DNA of 64,000 bases from Cytobacillus oceanisediminis (GCF_022811925.1 NZ_CP065511.1:124001-188000), one strand, 5' to 3'. Shown: positions 15,276 to 24,810, counted from the first letter of the stretch. Numbers and translations are program-made. The notes: generated from the sequence alone by a model not told the origin.

Positions 15276-16358
15276 TATATTTGAAAGCGGAATTTGATAA
15301 AGTTTGTCATCCTTATCAAGCGGATTGCCGCGTCCGTCCGTATTGTTGCTGATAAAATATAGCACATCCCCTTCAATAAATACGTCCCGGATCCTGCCTA
15401 AGTTAGAAACAATTTTCCTTACATTCTTTGTTTCCAGATCAAACTCAAGAACGGCACTGCCTCTTAAGGCAGCGGTGTAAAGCTTGCCTTTATAATAGGC
15501 CATCCCGGACGGAGCCCAGGTTTCGTCATCACCGGAGGTAAACAGCGGCGATTCCATGCCTTCCTTCGTTTCATTCCCTTTTATGACGGGCCATCCGTAA
15601 TTTTTCCCGGGTAGGATCTTATTGATTTCATCATTGGCCGATGGGCCGTGCTCACTTTCATATAAAGTCCCATCCTCAGCCCATACCAACCCCTGCGGAT
15701 TGCGGTGGCCGTAGCTATAAACATAGGATCCGCTAAAAGGATTATCGTCCGGTACGCTCCCATCCAGATTCATTCTTAGGATTTTTCCTCCCAGAGAATT
15801 TACATCCTGAGCAATTTCAGGATCAGTGGCAGCATCGCCTGCAGTAGCATAAAGCTTTCCGTCAGGGCCAATTTCAAGCCGGCCGCCGTGGTGGAACTGC
15901 CCGCTCGGGATTTTATCGAGCAAAAGCTGCTCCTCTTTCCACGTTCCATCTTGAAGCCGGAGGGTCACTATACGATTAAACTGACCTGAGGTGTTTTCAT
16001 AGGTGTAATAGGCATATGCTTCGTTTGATTGTGAAAAATCAGGTGCCAGCACAAATCCAAGCAAGCCAGCTTCGGAAGCAGCAGAAAGCTTTTTCGCAAG
16101 CTCAACCTTTTGACGTTCTTTCTTGCCATCCTCCACTTTTAAAATGCTGCCCTGTCTTTCCGTCATGTAAAAGGTTTCGTCTGTTTTGGCGATGGACCAG
16201 GGAATATCAAGCTCATCTGCCAGTATTTCCGGCTCTTCACCGGCAGGAAGGCTGGCCTCCTGATCCTCGACTTGTTTCCCGCTATTATTCTCGCCGGTAC
16301 TAGAACATCCAGCCAGCAGACCAAAAACCAGCAAACCTGCACCGAACACCTTTTTCAT
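15273..16358 (-). CDS. PQQ-dependent sugar dehydrogenase-like lipoprotein
   Basis: 361 residues with a lipoprotein signal (MKKVFGAGLLVFGLLAGC; Cys18 would be lipidated). A six-bladed beta-propeller of the soluble glucose/aldose dehydrogenase family follows. Visible blocks are DIPWSIAKTDETFYMTERQG, GLLGFVLAPDF, FHHGGRLEIGPDGKLYATAGD, GHRNPQGLVWAEDGTLYESEHG and NYGWPVIKG. It would sit on the outer face of the membrane. Most Bacillaceae do not make PQQ, so the cofactor and true reaction are uncertain; it may use scavenged PQQ or have another role. It converges on tetR. Confidence 0.85.
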   Translation of the reverse strand: MKKVFGAGLLVFGLLAGCSSTGENNSGKQVEDQEASLPAGEEPEILADELDIPWSIAKTDETFYMTERQGSILKVEDGKKERQKVELAKKLSAASEAGLLGFVLAPDFSQSNEAYAYYTYENTSGQFNRIVTLRLQDGTWKEEQLLLDKIPSGQFHHGGRLEIGPDGKLYATAGDAATDPEIAQDVNSLGGKILRMNLDGSVPDDNPFSGSYVYSYGHRNPQGLVWAEDGTLYESEHGPSANDEINKILPGKNYGWPVIKGNETKEGMESPLFTSGDDETWAPSGMAYYKGKLYTAALRGSAVLEFDLETKNVRKIVSNLGRIRDVFIEGDVLYFISNNTDGRGNPLDKDDKLYQIPLSNI

Positions 16359-16381
16359 CCAGCTTTCATCCCCTTGAAATT

Positions 16382-17239
16382 TTACTTCAGGACTTCCCAG
16401 ATTGCCTTGGCTACACCGCTTTCTTCATTTGCAGATGTCACAGCATCACATTGTGCTTTAATGATATCATCGGCATTGCCCATGGCAACGGATCTTCCTG
16501 CGCGTTTGAACATAGACAAATCATTATAATTATCGCCAATTGCCATTGTTTCCAGAAGTGAAATGCCTTTTTCTTTTACAAAAGCTTCAAGGGCAATCCC
16601 CTTTTGGGCGTTCACACTTGTCAGCTCCAGGTTCTCATCCCCTGATGAACTTACGGCCATGCCTTCAAGCTTAAGCAAATCTTCTTTGGCGGATACGAGA
16701 AAATCCGGTTCGAATGAGAAGGCCAGCAGCTTGTATATTTGGTGCTCGTCACTGTTGAAAAGCTCGTCATAGCTGTTCACTTTTCGCACCAGCCCTTTTG
16801 TAAAGCGTTCTTCGGCAGCTTTTGTCACTTCATCAATATCCGCTTCAGGATTTCCGCTTAAAAAGATGTCGACAATGATGGAGACGCCGCGGTCTTCATC
16901 AATAGTATATGTACCCTGGTTTGTGTATACCTCGAAATAAACGTTATTCTGCACAAGGATATAGGCCGCTTTTTTCGCCAGGTCCTTGTCGAGCGGGTTG
17001 GAGGATACGACTTTTCCATCTGCAGCCCTTACTTCTGCCCCGTTTGCGCAAATAATCGGGCAAGAGATGCCGGCTTCATCGAGGACGAAGCTTGCTTCGA
17101 AGTAGGAGCGCCCGGTTGCGATGACTACTTCGACTCTTTTTTCCTGAGCTGTTTTAATGGCTTCGATATTTTCAGGCGTGATTTTCTGTGTGGCGGTTAA
17201 TAGCGTTCCGTCCATATCACTGGCAATGCATTTGATCAT
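16382..17239 (-). CDS. Cof-type HAD-IIB phosphatase
   Basis: 285 residues. Motif I is DMDGTLL (residues 8-14; Asp8 nucleophile), motif II is VVIATGRS, and motif IV is GDNYNDLSMF. A type-IIB cap lies in the middle (about 85-195). This group (YwpJ/YkrA-like) dephosphorylates sugar phosphates, flavin or pyridoxal nucleotides; no specificity can be read from the sequence. It is upstream of the PQQ-type gene with a 23-bp gap, so the two may share a transcript, although their functions are not obviously related. Confidence 0.88.
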   Translation of the reverse strand: MIKCIASDMDGTLLTATQKITPENIEAIKTAQEKRVEVVIATGRSYFEASFVLDEAGISCPIICANGAEVRAADGKVVSSNPLDKDLAKKAAYILVQNNVYFEVYTNQGTYTIDEDRGVSIIVDIFLSGNPEADIDEVTKAAEERFTKGLVRKVNSYDELFNSDEHQIYKLLAFSFEPDFLVSAKEDLLKLEGMAVSSSGDENLELTSVNAQKGIALEAFVKEKGISLLETMAIGDNYNDLSMFKRAGRSVAMGNADDIIKAQCDAVTSANEESGVAKAIWEVLK

Positions 17240-17341
17240 TTAAATTTCACCTTCTGGCTGTAGTATTTTTACTGAAAAACTTATTTGCCATTCTATCATG
17301 TTCTTAGGGTTATTTTAAATAATTGCTCTTCCTCCAGGAAT

Positions 17342-18004
17342 CTAACCTAAATACTTACTCCCTTCCCTAATGCTCAATTTGGCAAGTGTGTTTGATTCAA
17401 TAAACCTTTTAACTGATTCAGGGTTTGTTTTGGAGTATTCCCTGAGCGCCCAGCCGATGGCTTTTTGGATGAAGAATTCTTTGCTGTCATTGTTTGAAAG
17501 GATATAACGGTAAAGTAAGTCTTCATCTGTGAGGGTTTTGTATTTTAGCTGAAAGAGGATGGCTGTCCTGCGGAGCCACATGTCGTTGCTGGTTGCCCAT
17601 CCCTCTATTTTTTCTGGGATGACTTCCGGGTTTTTAGACGCGATGGCGCCCACTGCATGGGTGGCAAGCATGTCAACGGTATCCCACCAGGATTTTGTTG
17701 TGATCAGCTTTTCGACTAATGCCAGATGGCTTTTGTCCAGTTTCCTGGTGAATTTTCCAATGTAGTCGAGAGCTGCAGCCTGGTATTCACGCTCTTCCAT
17801 GTCCCATAAGGCTTCCACAAATTCCGGGTTAAATTCCTGCTTCAGAAGGCCTGTCTCATTAAAAAATTCTTTTAAGAGAGCTCTTCGTTCAGGTGTCTTG
17901 ATTCCCAGGAAAGGAAAGTGGTCTTTAAGATAGCTTTGCATGGGGATTGCTTTTTCTATGTCTCTATTTTCCTCAAAAAGCTTTATTAATAATCGAATAT
18001 CCAT
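17342..18004 (-). CDS. alkD: DNA alkylation repair glycosylase, AlkD family
   Basis: 220 residues of HEAT-like helices. Residues matching the Bacillus cereus AlkD active cleft are present with a constant offset: Trp107, Asp111, Arg146 and Trp185 (SWWDTVDML, WLRRTAIL, IGWALREY). It should excise bulky or positively charged alkylpurines without base flipping. It is monocistronic and convergent to nothing; the next gene upstream is a GNAT enzyme on the same strand. All key residues are kept, so activity is likely. Confidence 0.9.
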   Translation of the reverse strand: MDIRLLIKLFEENRDIEKAIPMQSYLKDHFPFLGIKTPERRALLKEFFNETGLLKQEFNPEFVEALWDMEEREYQAAALDYIGKFTRKLDKSHLALVEKLITTKSWWDTVDMLATHAVGAIASKNPEVIPEKIEGWATSNDMWLRRTAILFQLKYKTLTDEDLLYRYILSNNDSKEFFIQKAIGWALREYSKTNPESVKRFIESNTLAKLSIREGSKYLG

Positions 18005-18150
18005 CTGAACGCTCCTTTTTGCATCAATTTGGGGTTATGTTCCCCTGTTCGAGTGGCGGGTTCGGACTCGCACTCGCCGATTTCTCCTTTTTCTGTCCGA
18101 AGAAGCACCTGTTTCGGACTCTCAGAGAAGCACCGGGTTCAGTAAATTTA

Positions 18151-18639
18151 TCATTCCACATTCACCAACTGCCCTACACATTCTTCTCCATCTTCCATTC
18201 TCGAGGTCTCGTCAACATCAAGCTGATAATAGCGATACACCTTTTTCCAAAAGCGGACAGCAGGCTCATTTCGTTTTAACTGCTCTATATAGTAGGTTCC
18301 CTTATATTCAGTAAACAATAGATCAATAGCAGCTTGCCCCACTTTTTTCCCTCTGAACGAGTTGTACAGGAAAAAGTCATTGATGCAGTAATCTGCTTTT
18401 TTTAGAAAAGGAGCACGTAAAAGGAGCAGGAATCCTGCCAGTTTGCCATCAGCTTTAATGAGGTAAGGTTCAATGCCTTCTTTGTCCCAGATTAATGAAA
18501 AGGCATCAAATTCGTATGTGCCTTCTTCATTTACTTCCAATGCATCAGTGTATTTTGTTAAATCGTGCAGATAGAAAGCATACAGGTTTCTTAAGATGTC
18601 CCGTTCCCCGTTTGCCGCTTTCACTATTTTAACGTTCAT
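18151..18639 (-). CDS. GNAT family N-acetyltransferase
   Basis: 162 residues with the acetyl-CoA loop in the pattern FRGKKVGQAAIDLLF (about 96-110), preceded by the DFFLYNSF strand. The C-terminal NEPAVRFWKKVYRYY stretch is also typical. The substrate is unknown. It lies upstream of alkD on the same strand, with about 145 bp between. That gap holds imperfect copies of TTCGGACTC and GAAGCACC, which look like decayed short repeats. Confidence 0.85.
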   Translation of the reverse strand: MNVKIVKAANGERDILRNLYAFYLHDLTKYTDALEVNEEGTYEFDAFSLIWDKEGIEPYLIKADGKLAGFLLLLRAPFLKKADYCINDFFLYNSFRGKKVGQAAIDLLFTEYKGTYYIEQLKRNEPAVRFWKKVYRYYQLDVDETSRMEDGEECVGQLVNVE

Positions 18640-18785
18640 GTCCCCAGTCTCCTTTTCGAAGTATACTCTCCAAATTTAAAGGGTCAAAGCTTTATAGACA
18701 AGATTTATTTCAGAAAAGAAGGAATAAATTGAATTTTGCAGAAAATATACTAGGTTCGAGAAATATATTTTTAGGGGGTTGCATC

Positions 18786-20105
18786 ATGAAAGTACTGGTT
18801 TCTTTCTTTAACCGCATTATGCAGCGGTATTTGCCGGATCCATTTTTATTTGTTATTATCCTAACTTTTGCGGTTTTTGGATTAGGTTTGATTTTTACAG
18901 ATAATGGACCTTATCAAATGGTTCAGCATTGGGGAAATGGGTTTTGGGGCCTCTTGACTTTTTCCATGCAGATGGTGCTGGTTTTAGTCACAGGTCATGT
19001 ATTGGCCAGCAGCACGATCTTTAAAAAAGGGTTAGGTGCAATGGCATCATTAGCCAAGTCACCCGGCCAGGCCATCCTTATTGTGTCATTCGTATCAATG
19101 ATTGCAAGCTTAATTAACTGGGGATTCGGTCTCGTGATCGGTGCCTTATTTGCTAAAGAGCTTGCCAAAAAAGTAAAAAATGTGGATTATCGCCTGTTAA
19201 TTGCAAGCGCTTACTCAGGCTTCGTTGTCTGGCACGGAGGAATTTCCGGTTCGATTCCATTGACCATTGCTACACCTGGACACTTCTCTGAAGATATGAT
19301 TGGCGTCATCTCTACTGATCAGACCATTTTTGCCGGCTTCAATATTTTTATTGTCGTGGCACTATTATTGGTTTTGCCTTTTGTAAACCGCTTTATGATG
19401 CCGTCGAAAGAGGAGACCATTGTGGTCGATCCTGCTCTTCTTCAAGAAGACATCCAGGCAGCTTCACTTGAAAAAGGGGCGATGACACCTGCTGAACGCC
19501 TGGAAAACAGCCGCATCATCTCATTGCTGGCCGGGATCCTTGGGCTTGTATTCTTATTTTATTATTTCGCTACAAAGGGGTTTAATCTGAACCTTGATAT
19601 CGTGAATTTCTTATTCCTGTTCCTCGGCATCCTTTTCCACGGAACACCTAAAAGATTCCTCGAAGCTGTCCTCAATGCAGTGAAAGGGGCTAGCGGAATC
19701 ATTATTCAGTTCCCGTTTTATGCCGGGATCATGGGTATGATGACCGCCTCAGGACTGGCGGCGGTTATGTCCGAAGCGTTTGTAAGCATTTCGAATGATT
19801 ACACATTCCATTTCTTCACGTTTTTAAGCGCGGGGCTTGTAAACTTTTTTGTTCCTTCAGGAGGAGGTCAGTGGGCTGTTCAGGCTCCGATTATGCTTGA
19901 AGCGGCTCAATCAATGGGAGCTTCCATTCCTAAAACAGCGATGGCGGTTGCATGGGGGGATGCCTGGACCAACTTAATCCAGCCTTTCTGGGCGCTGCCG
20001 GCTCTCGCCATTGCAGGATTAAAGGCAAAAGACATCATGGGATTCTGCGTTCTGACTCTGCTTGTCAGCGGCGTGATTATTTCAATAGGTTTTTTATTAT
20101 TCTAA
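18786..20105 (+). CDS. Short-chain fatty acid transporter, AtoE family
   Basis: A 439-residue membrane protein with about 11-12 helices. I chose the ATG at 18786 (MKVLVSFFNRIMQRYLPDPF) with AGGGGGT ahead. Characteristic blocks are LPDPFLFVIILTF near the start, INWGFGLVIGALFAKEL, SGFVVWHGGISGSIPLTIATPGH and FFVPSGGGQWAVQ. The AtoE family imports short-chain fatty acids such as acetoacetate or butyrate. No acyl-CoA transferase genes are adjacent. It is a single-gene unit with its own terminator. Confidence 0.88.
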   Translation: MKVLVSFFNRIMQRYLPDPFLFVIILTFAVFGLGLIFTDNGPYQMVQHWGNGFWGLLTFSMQMVLVLVTGHVLASSTIFKKGLGAMASLAKSPGQAILIVSFVSMIASLINWGFGLVIGALFAKELAKKVKNVDYRLLIASAYSGFVVWHGGISGSIPLTIATPGHFSEDMIGVISTDQTIFAGFNIFIVVALLLVLPFVNRFMMPSKEETIVVDPALLQEDIQAASLEKGAMTPAERLENSRIISLLAGILGLVFLFYYFATKGFNLNLDIVNFLFLFLGILFHGTPKRFLEAVLNAVKGASGIIIQFPFYAGIMGMMTASGLAAVMSEAFVSISNDYTFHFFTFLSAGLVNFFVPSGGGQWAVQAPIMLEAAQSMGASIPKTAMAVAWGDAWTNLIQPFWALPALAIAGLKAKDIMGFCVLTLLVSGVIISIGFLLF

Positions 20106-20112
20106 AGGTAAA

Positions 20113-20138
20113 GAGCATGGCACCCGCCATGCTCTTCT
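20113..20138 (+). terminator. Terminator after the AtoE-type gene
   Basis: GAGCATGGC and GCCATGCTC pair across ACCC. The T run is weak (TTCTATT). Confidence 0.7.
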
Positions 20139-20139
20139 A

Positions 20140-20334
20140 TTATGACATTCCATTATGATGATCATTTTTCATGTTATGCATATAAGACTCGATGTAGGCT
20201 CTCTCTGACTCAGATACATGCTTTTCATTTTCCTCAGGGTCAAAATCGTCAATTCCATGCTTTTTATGCCACCAGTCCACAAACATTCCTGCTCCCAGCA
20301 ATACTGCACAAAAGCCCAGCAAATATAGAATCAA
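20140..20334 (-). CDS. Small single-pass membrane protein
   Basis: 64 residues from a TTG at 20334, with AGAGGT 7 nt ahead; a GTG nine bases upstream overlaps that site and is less likely. It has one membrane helix (about 2-21, LYLLGFCAVLLGAGMFV), then WWHKKHGIDDFDPEENEKH and a charged tail ending HHNGMS. I do not recognise a family with a known role. It is convergent with the AtoE-type gene and shares the terminator region. Confidence 0.65.
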   Translation of the reverse strand: MILYLLGFCAVLLGAGMFVDWWHKKHGIDDFDPEENEKHVSESERAYIESYMHNMKNDHHNGMS

Positions 20335-20411
20335 TTTGATCACCTCTTTAATATTATATCAATTTTTCAGAAAATATTGACATATCAGCCAAGCCTATTT
20401 TGAAACTGAGG

Positions 20412-21419
20412 CTACACTTCTACTGTATCCGGTAGCTCCTGATAGCCCTCCTGATAAATGCGGCTGATGATTGATTCGATTGCAGGCTCTTCCACGGTTA
20501 AATCTTTGATATTATGTGTTTCGGTAATTTGGGCAATTAATTCCGAGGCTGACACTTCATCCCGGTTAAATCGGATCCAGAAGCGGCTTGCTTCTTCTTT
20601 AAACACCTCTCCGCCCTTAAGCTGGAGGCTGTGTGATGATTCCTCCAGGTCAACGATGAGTGTCCTCGTTTTGCCAAAACGCTCTTTTACCACAGCGATT
20701 TCCCCGTCGTAAACCTTTTGCCCATGGTCAATGAGAATCATCCGCTCACAGAGTTTTTCGATATCCTCCATATCATGTGTGGTTAAAATGACGGTGATTT
20801 TGCGCTCATTATTAATTTCTTTAATAAAGGTCCTCATCTTCTCTTTGGCTACGACATCCAGGCCAATCGTCGGTTCATCCAGAAATAGGATTGGCGGGTC
20901 ATGCAGCAGGGATGCGGCAATATCAGCCCTCATCCTTTGCCCAAGCGACAGCTGGCGGACCGGCGTGTTCAGGAATTCATCGAGTCCCAAAATCTCCGTA
21001 AAGGTGTCCATATTTTCCTTATACCGCTTATCCGAAACCTGATAGATTTCCTTCAGCAGCTCAAACGATTCGATGGTAGGCAGATCCCACCAAAGCTGTG
21101 TTCTCTGGCCGAAAACCACTCCGATATTCTTGGCATTTTCCTGCCTGTTTTCATAGGGAATGATTCCGTTTACCTTTACACATCCTGAGCTTGGGACAAG
21201 AATGCCCGTCAGCATTTTGATGGTGGTGGACTTTCCGGCGCCATTCGGTCCGATATAGCCGACCATTTCCCCTTCTCCGATCGAAAAGCTGATATCTTTC
21301 ACTGCTTCCTTCTTAATATGCTCTCTTTTTACAAGGCTCTTTACAGCGCCAAGGAAGCCTGTCTCCCTCTTGGCAATCATAAAGTCCTTCATTAGATGTT
21401 CAACCTCTATAATCGGCAA
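20412..21419 (-). CDS. ABC-2 exporter ATP-binding subunit (viologen-exporter-like)
   Basis: 335 residues from a TTG start with an AGGAGG site. It has an N-terminal extension of about 20 residues with GFLGAVKSLVKRE, Walker A GPNGAGKST at 57-65, a QRTQLWWDLP Q-loop region, signature LSLGQRMR, Walker B ILFLDEP and the H-loop TTHDM. A C-terminal DUF4162-like domain follows. The RTQLWWDLP stretch marks the group paired with two DUF990-type permeases, as here. It is the third gene of the operon in transcription order. The substrate is unknown. Confidence 0.9.
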   Translation of the reverse strand: MPIIEVEHLMKDFMIAKRETGFLGAVKSLVKREHIKKEAVKDISFSIGEGEMVGYIGPNGAGKSTTIKMLTGILVPSSGCVKVNGIIPYENRQENAKNIGVVFGQRTQLWWDLPTIESFELLKEIYQVSDKRYKENMDTFTEILGLDEFLNTPVRQLSLGQRMRADIAASLLHDPPILFLDEPTIGLDVVAKEKMRTFIKEINNERKITVILTTHDMEDIEKLCERMILIDHGQKVYDGEIAVVKERFGKTRTLIVDLEESSHSLQLKGGEVFKEEASRFWIRFNRDEVSASELIAQITETHNIKDLTVEEPAIESIISRIYQEGYQELPDTVEV

Positions 21420-21440
21420 TTCCAGCCCTCCTAAACGATG

Positions 21441-22247
21441 TCATGAACCTGTACTCTTATATCTCTTTAAACCAAGCATCCAAATATAATAGGCTACAGC
21501 AAAAAAGACGATGCCGACAAGCGGCGAAAAATACCCGATATTCTCCGGGAAAAATGGCGTTTCCTTTTCCAGAAGCACAGCCGCGGGAAAATAGTTCACA
21601 AAACCGAATGGAACGACAAAGGCTGTAAACCATTGCACGGCTTTCGGATAAATGACCAAAGGATAATTGGTAAGATTTCGGGCAGGAAACATGGCCACCC
21701 AGTAAAATTGTTCCGATTTTGTCGTCCAGAAGGCGAGTGCAGAAATCATGACAAGCAGACCGCCCTGGATGAGGATGCCCCCAACCACAGATAACAGCAG
21801 AAATAAACTTTTACCAACTGTCCAATCAAGGTGCAGTTCAAAGCTGACCCAAATAAAAATGCCGATGCTGAAGATGAACTGTCCAAAAGAGGCGACGTCA
21901 AACTTCATCGCCATGAAATGAAAAAATGGATTGATTGGCCTGACAAGGAAGCGGTCAAACGTGCCATTTAAAATGTAGGTGTCCAACCCCCTGAAATGAA
22001 AAAAGAGAATGATGCAGAACCCCCAGGATAAAACAGCGACAGCAAATAAAAACAGCATCTCGTAAAAGGTCCATGAGCCCAATTCCTGAAACTGATAAAG
22101 CATGATCCACATCGTGGCAGCGGTGCCTGTATAGGATGTAATGAGGCCGACAATCCTCATGACAAAGGCAAACCGGTACTGCAGCTGAGCCCTCACACCT
22201 GCGGAGATGAGCTTGAAATACAAATCGAAATATTTTAAAACACTCAC
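21441..22247 (-). CDS. ABC-2 family permease, subunit 2
   Basis: 268 residues from a GTG start behind a GGGGGG run, with six predicted membrane helices. It contains the 'F.RGLDTYILNGTFDRFLVRPI.PF' loop typical of these permeases (the same loop appears as RTGDISLELMRPFDVPL in its partner). Only 3 bp separate it from the partner upstream, and 21 bp from the ATPase downstream. The two permeases presumably form a heterodimer. Confidence 0.88.
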   Translation of the reverse strand: MSVLKYFDLYFKLISAGVRAQLQYRFAFVMRIVGLITSYTGTAATMWIMLYQFQELGSWTFYEMLFLFAVAVLSWGFCIILFFHFRGLDTYILNGTFDRFLVRPINPFFHFMAMKFDVASFGQFIFSIGIFIWVSFELHLDWTVGKSLFLLLSVVGGILIQGGLLVMISALAFWTTKSEQFYWVAMFPARNLTNYPLVIYPKAVQWFTAFVVPFGFVNYFPAAVLLEKETPFFPENIGYFSPLVGIVFFAVAYYIWMLGLKRYKSTGS

Positions 22248-22250
22248 ACT

Positions 22251-23054
22251 TTATCCCCCCTGCACCACTACTTTTTGGGATGCGCGATTCCAGACAAACC
22301 TTAATAGCAGATAACTGGCTGCAGCCCAAAATAATTGGACACCCAGGGATAGCAGGATTTCCGCACCAGAGATTTTGCCTATAAAAATCGCATTTGGTAT
22401 GTAATAGATTCCCTGGAACGGCAAGTAAAGTGCCATCTTTTCCAGCCAGCCCGGAAAAAACCACAGCGGAATGACTGATCCTGAAAGAAGGGACATGGCA
22501 AAGTAAAAGACATCGACAATGCCGCCCGTTTCAACGAGAAAAAAGGAAAGCAGCCCAAAAGACATTTCAATGCAATAGCGAATCAGGAATCCAATAAAAG
22601 CGGATACGATGAACAAAGCCCAAGTCTCCCAGCTAGAAGGCAATGTCAAATCCATAAAAATGAACATGACTGTATATAATGGGAGCAGCGCTGTCAGTAT
22701 GTAAAAGGCCACACTGCCAAAATCGGCAAAAAGATAGCGGAGCGGCACATCAAATGGCCTCATTAATTCCAGGGAAATATCTCCTGTCCGGACCTTCTCC
22801 TGGATTTCCCACAGCGGGGTGCCCGCCCCATTTACTCCAGATAAAAATTGGCTGACCACAATATACGTCAGCATGGACTCAAAACTGACTCCGCCAGCTT
22901 CTTCCCTCCCGGCATATAAAGCAGTCCAAATCGAACCCCACATCAGCAGAAAAATAAGATTTGAGCCAAGCCGCGACCATACATCAAATCGATAAACGGC
23001 TGATCGAAGAAAGGCCTTCTTTGTGAAGGTCCAATATAACCGAAACCTGAACAT
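22251..23054 (-). CDS. ABC-2 family permease, subunit 1
   Basis: 267 residues. I favour the ATG at 23054, because AGGTG lies 5 nt ahead; a GTG at 23060 is the alternative. Six membrane segments are visible, with the coupling loop EKVRTGDISLELMRPFDVPL after the second. It is the first gene of the three-gene export operon. The promoter region upstream (23061-23244) contains no obvious operator. Confidence 0.88.
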   Translation of the reverse strand: MFRFRLYWTFTKKAFLRSAVYRFDVWSRLGSNLIFLLMWGSIWTALYAGREEAGGVSFESMLTYIVVSQFLSGVNGAGTPLWEIQEKVRTGDISLELMRPFDVPLRYLFADFGSVAFYILTALLPLYTVMFIFMDLTLPSSWETWALFIVSAFIGFLIRYCIEMSFGLLSFFLVETGGIVDVFYFAMSLLSGSVIPLWFFPGWLEKMALYLPFQGIYYIPNAIFIGKISGAEILLSLGVQLFWAAASYLLLRFVWNRASQKVVVQGG

Positions 23055-23244
23055 CCGCACACCTGCTTTTTGATTTTTTTGATTATTTCATATTTTAACA
23101 TAATATGGGAGCGTAAAAATAAGTTTGTTTTAGAAGTTTAAAAAGAAGGGAAACAGTGGAATTTAAGAGAAAGGGTTGGCTTTTTCAAGGGTTATGAATT
23201 AAAATAACATTTGGTTTATAAATATAAGAAAAAGGTGAATGATA

Positions 23245-24603
23245 TTGATTGATGCATCCAGAAAGAAGTATTCTTCTACAGATCTAATAAAATTTCTCAT
23301 ACCGTCATTAATTGGAATCAGCTTATTCATGGTTCCAATCAAATATCAAGGGGATATTACAATTCCCATAGCCATTTTTTCAGGCTGGATCCAAAACCTG
23401 CTCGCAGACTATCTTCCTGAAATTATGACCTTTATTATTGTCATTACACTATTGGGTACATTGCTGGCAAAATTCGCTAAGCCTGCTTTTATCGAAAAAA
23501 GCCCTTTTTTCAAGAACTTATTTGACGTTCCCTATATCTGGGCTGCAGCGAGATTTATAGGAGCTGTTTTTGCTGTTATTACCCTTTTTCAAATCGGTCC
23601 TGAACAGATCTGGTCTGAAAACACAGGAGGATTGCTCTTAAATGACCTTCTGCCAATTCTGTTTTCAGTCTTTTTATTTGCCGGGCTGTTCCTGCCTTTG
23701 CTATTGAACTTTGGATTGCTTGAATTCTTTGGCGCGCTTTTAACGAAAATCATGCGTCCGGTATTTAAGCTTCCTGGGCGGTCATCAATTGACTGTGTAG
23801 CTTCCTGGCTTGGTGACGGAACCATTGGTGTTCTTCTGACCAGCAAACAGTATGAAGAGGGCTATTATACGAAAAGGGAAGCGGCCATTATTGGCACAAC
23901 GTTTTCCGTCGTATCCATTACCTTCAGCCTTGTTGTTATTTCACAGGTGAATCTTGGCCATATGTTTGTGCCTTTTTACCTGACCATCACAGCAGCGGGA
24001 TTCATTTGCGCCATTATCAGCCCTAGAATCTGGCCCCTGTCCCGAAAGCCTGATACGTATTATAACGGCCAGGAGGCAGAGCTTGATGAGAGCATCCCTG
24101 AAGGACATACTCCAGCAAGCTGGGGACTTAAACAGGCTGTTTCTAAAGCAAGAACAAACCAGAGCCTGCAAGCCTTCTTCCAGGATGGCGCCAAAAATAT
24201 TCTGGATATGTGGATGGGTGTAGCCCCCATTGTCATGGCTTTGGGAACATTGGCTCTAATTATCGCAGAGTACACTCCCGTTTTTGCCTATTTAGGAATG
24301 CCTTTCATTCCATTGCTTGAATTAATGCAGGTGCCGGAAGCAAAAGCCGCTTCTGAAACACTTGTAGTCGGATTCGCCGATATGTTCCTGCCTTCCGTTA
24401 TCGGTGCAGGCATTGAAAGCGAAATGACACGGTTTATCGTAGCTTCTGTATCCGTTACCCAGCTGATTTATATGTCAGAGGTGGGCGGACTTCTGCTTGG
24501 CTCTAAAATCCCCGTAACATTATGGGATCTGATTATTATCTTTATCCAAAGAACGCTTATTACTTTACCGGTGATTGTGCTGGCTGCCCATATTCTTTTC
24601 TAA
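23245..24603 (+). CDS. YjiH-family (nucleoside-recognition/Gate domain) membrane transporter
   Basis: About 452 residues with 10-11 membrane helices. I prefer the TTG at 23245 (MIDASRKKYSS), because AAGGTGA is 6 nt ahead; an ATG at 23239 would be only 1-2 nt from that site. Gate-domain blocks are RSSIDCVASWLGDGTIGVLL, GTTFSVVSITFSLVVISQV and FADMFLPSVIGAGI. The same fold occurs in nucleoside carriers and SpoIIIAA-linked proteins, but the solute for YjiH proteins is not known. It is a single-gene unit. Confidence 0.8.
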   Translation: MIDASRKKYSSTDLIKFLIPSLIGISLFMVPIKYQGDITIPIAIFSGWIQNLLADYLPEIMTFIIVITLLGTLLAKFAKPAFIEKSPFFKNLFDVPYIWAAARFIGAVFAVITLFQIGPEQIWSENTGGLLLNDLLPILFSVFLFAGLFLPLLLNFGLLEFFGALLTKIMRPVFKLPGRSSIDCVASWLGDGTIGVLLTSKQYEEGYYTKREAAIIGTTFSVVSITFSLVVISQVNLGHMFVPFYLTITAAGFICAIISPRIWPLSRKPDTYYNGQEAELDESIPEGHTPASWGLKQAVSKARTNQSLQAFFQDGAKNILDMWMGVAPIVMALGTLALIIAEYTPVFAYLGMPFIPLLELMQVPEAKAASETLVVGFADMFLPSVIGAGIESEMTRFIVASVSVTQLIYMSEVGGLLLGSKIPVTLWDLIIIFIQRTLITLPVIVLAAHILF

Positions 24604-24651
24604 ATGGTTTCCATCAGGTTAATACTGAAAGGCTTATATGACGGGAAGTCA

Positions 24652-24760
24652 CCGATATAATGAAATACTGGCCGATTAACATGGGTAACTGACCGATATA
24701 TCAACATGTTAACCGACAAACTTGCTTTACTGACCGATATATTAAAAATCTGGCCGATTA
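24652..24760 (+). repeat. Phased degenerate array, CCGATA dialect A
   Basis: Cores start at 24652 (CCGATA), 24672 (CCGATTA), 24693 (CCGATA), 24713 (CCGACA), 24734 (CCGATA) and 24754 (CCGATTA), with steps of 20, 21, 20, 21, 20. The preceding bases are mostly CTGA or CTGG. Units alternate between GACCGATATAT and GGCCGATTAACA forms. A possible inverted relic, TATATCGG, follows at about 24779-24786. It occupies the gap between the YjiH gene and the next terminator. Confidence 0.9.
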
Positions 24761-24810
24761 ACAAGCTTCAGCGGCTGCTATATCGGTGGAACAAGCGCTG
24801 GCCTACAATA

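Noticed and set aside
18030..18140. Repeated TTCGGACTC and GAAGCACC motifs between alkD and the GNAT gene
   Set aside because: Spacing is irregular (52 bp and mixed orientation), so it does not belong to the 20.5-bp arrays. It is probably decayed repeat debris and was only mentioned in passing.
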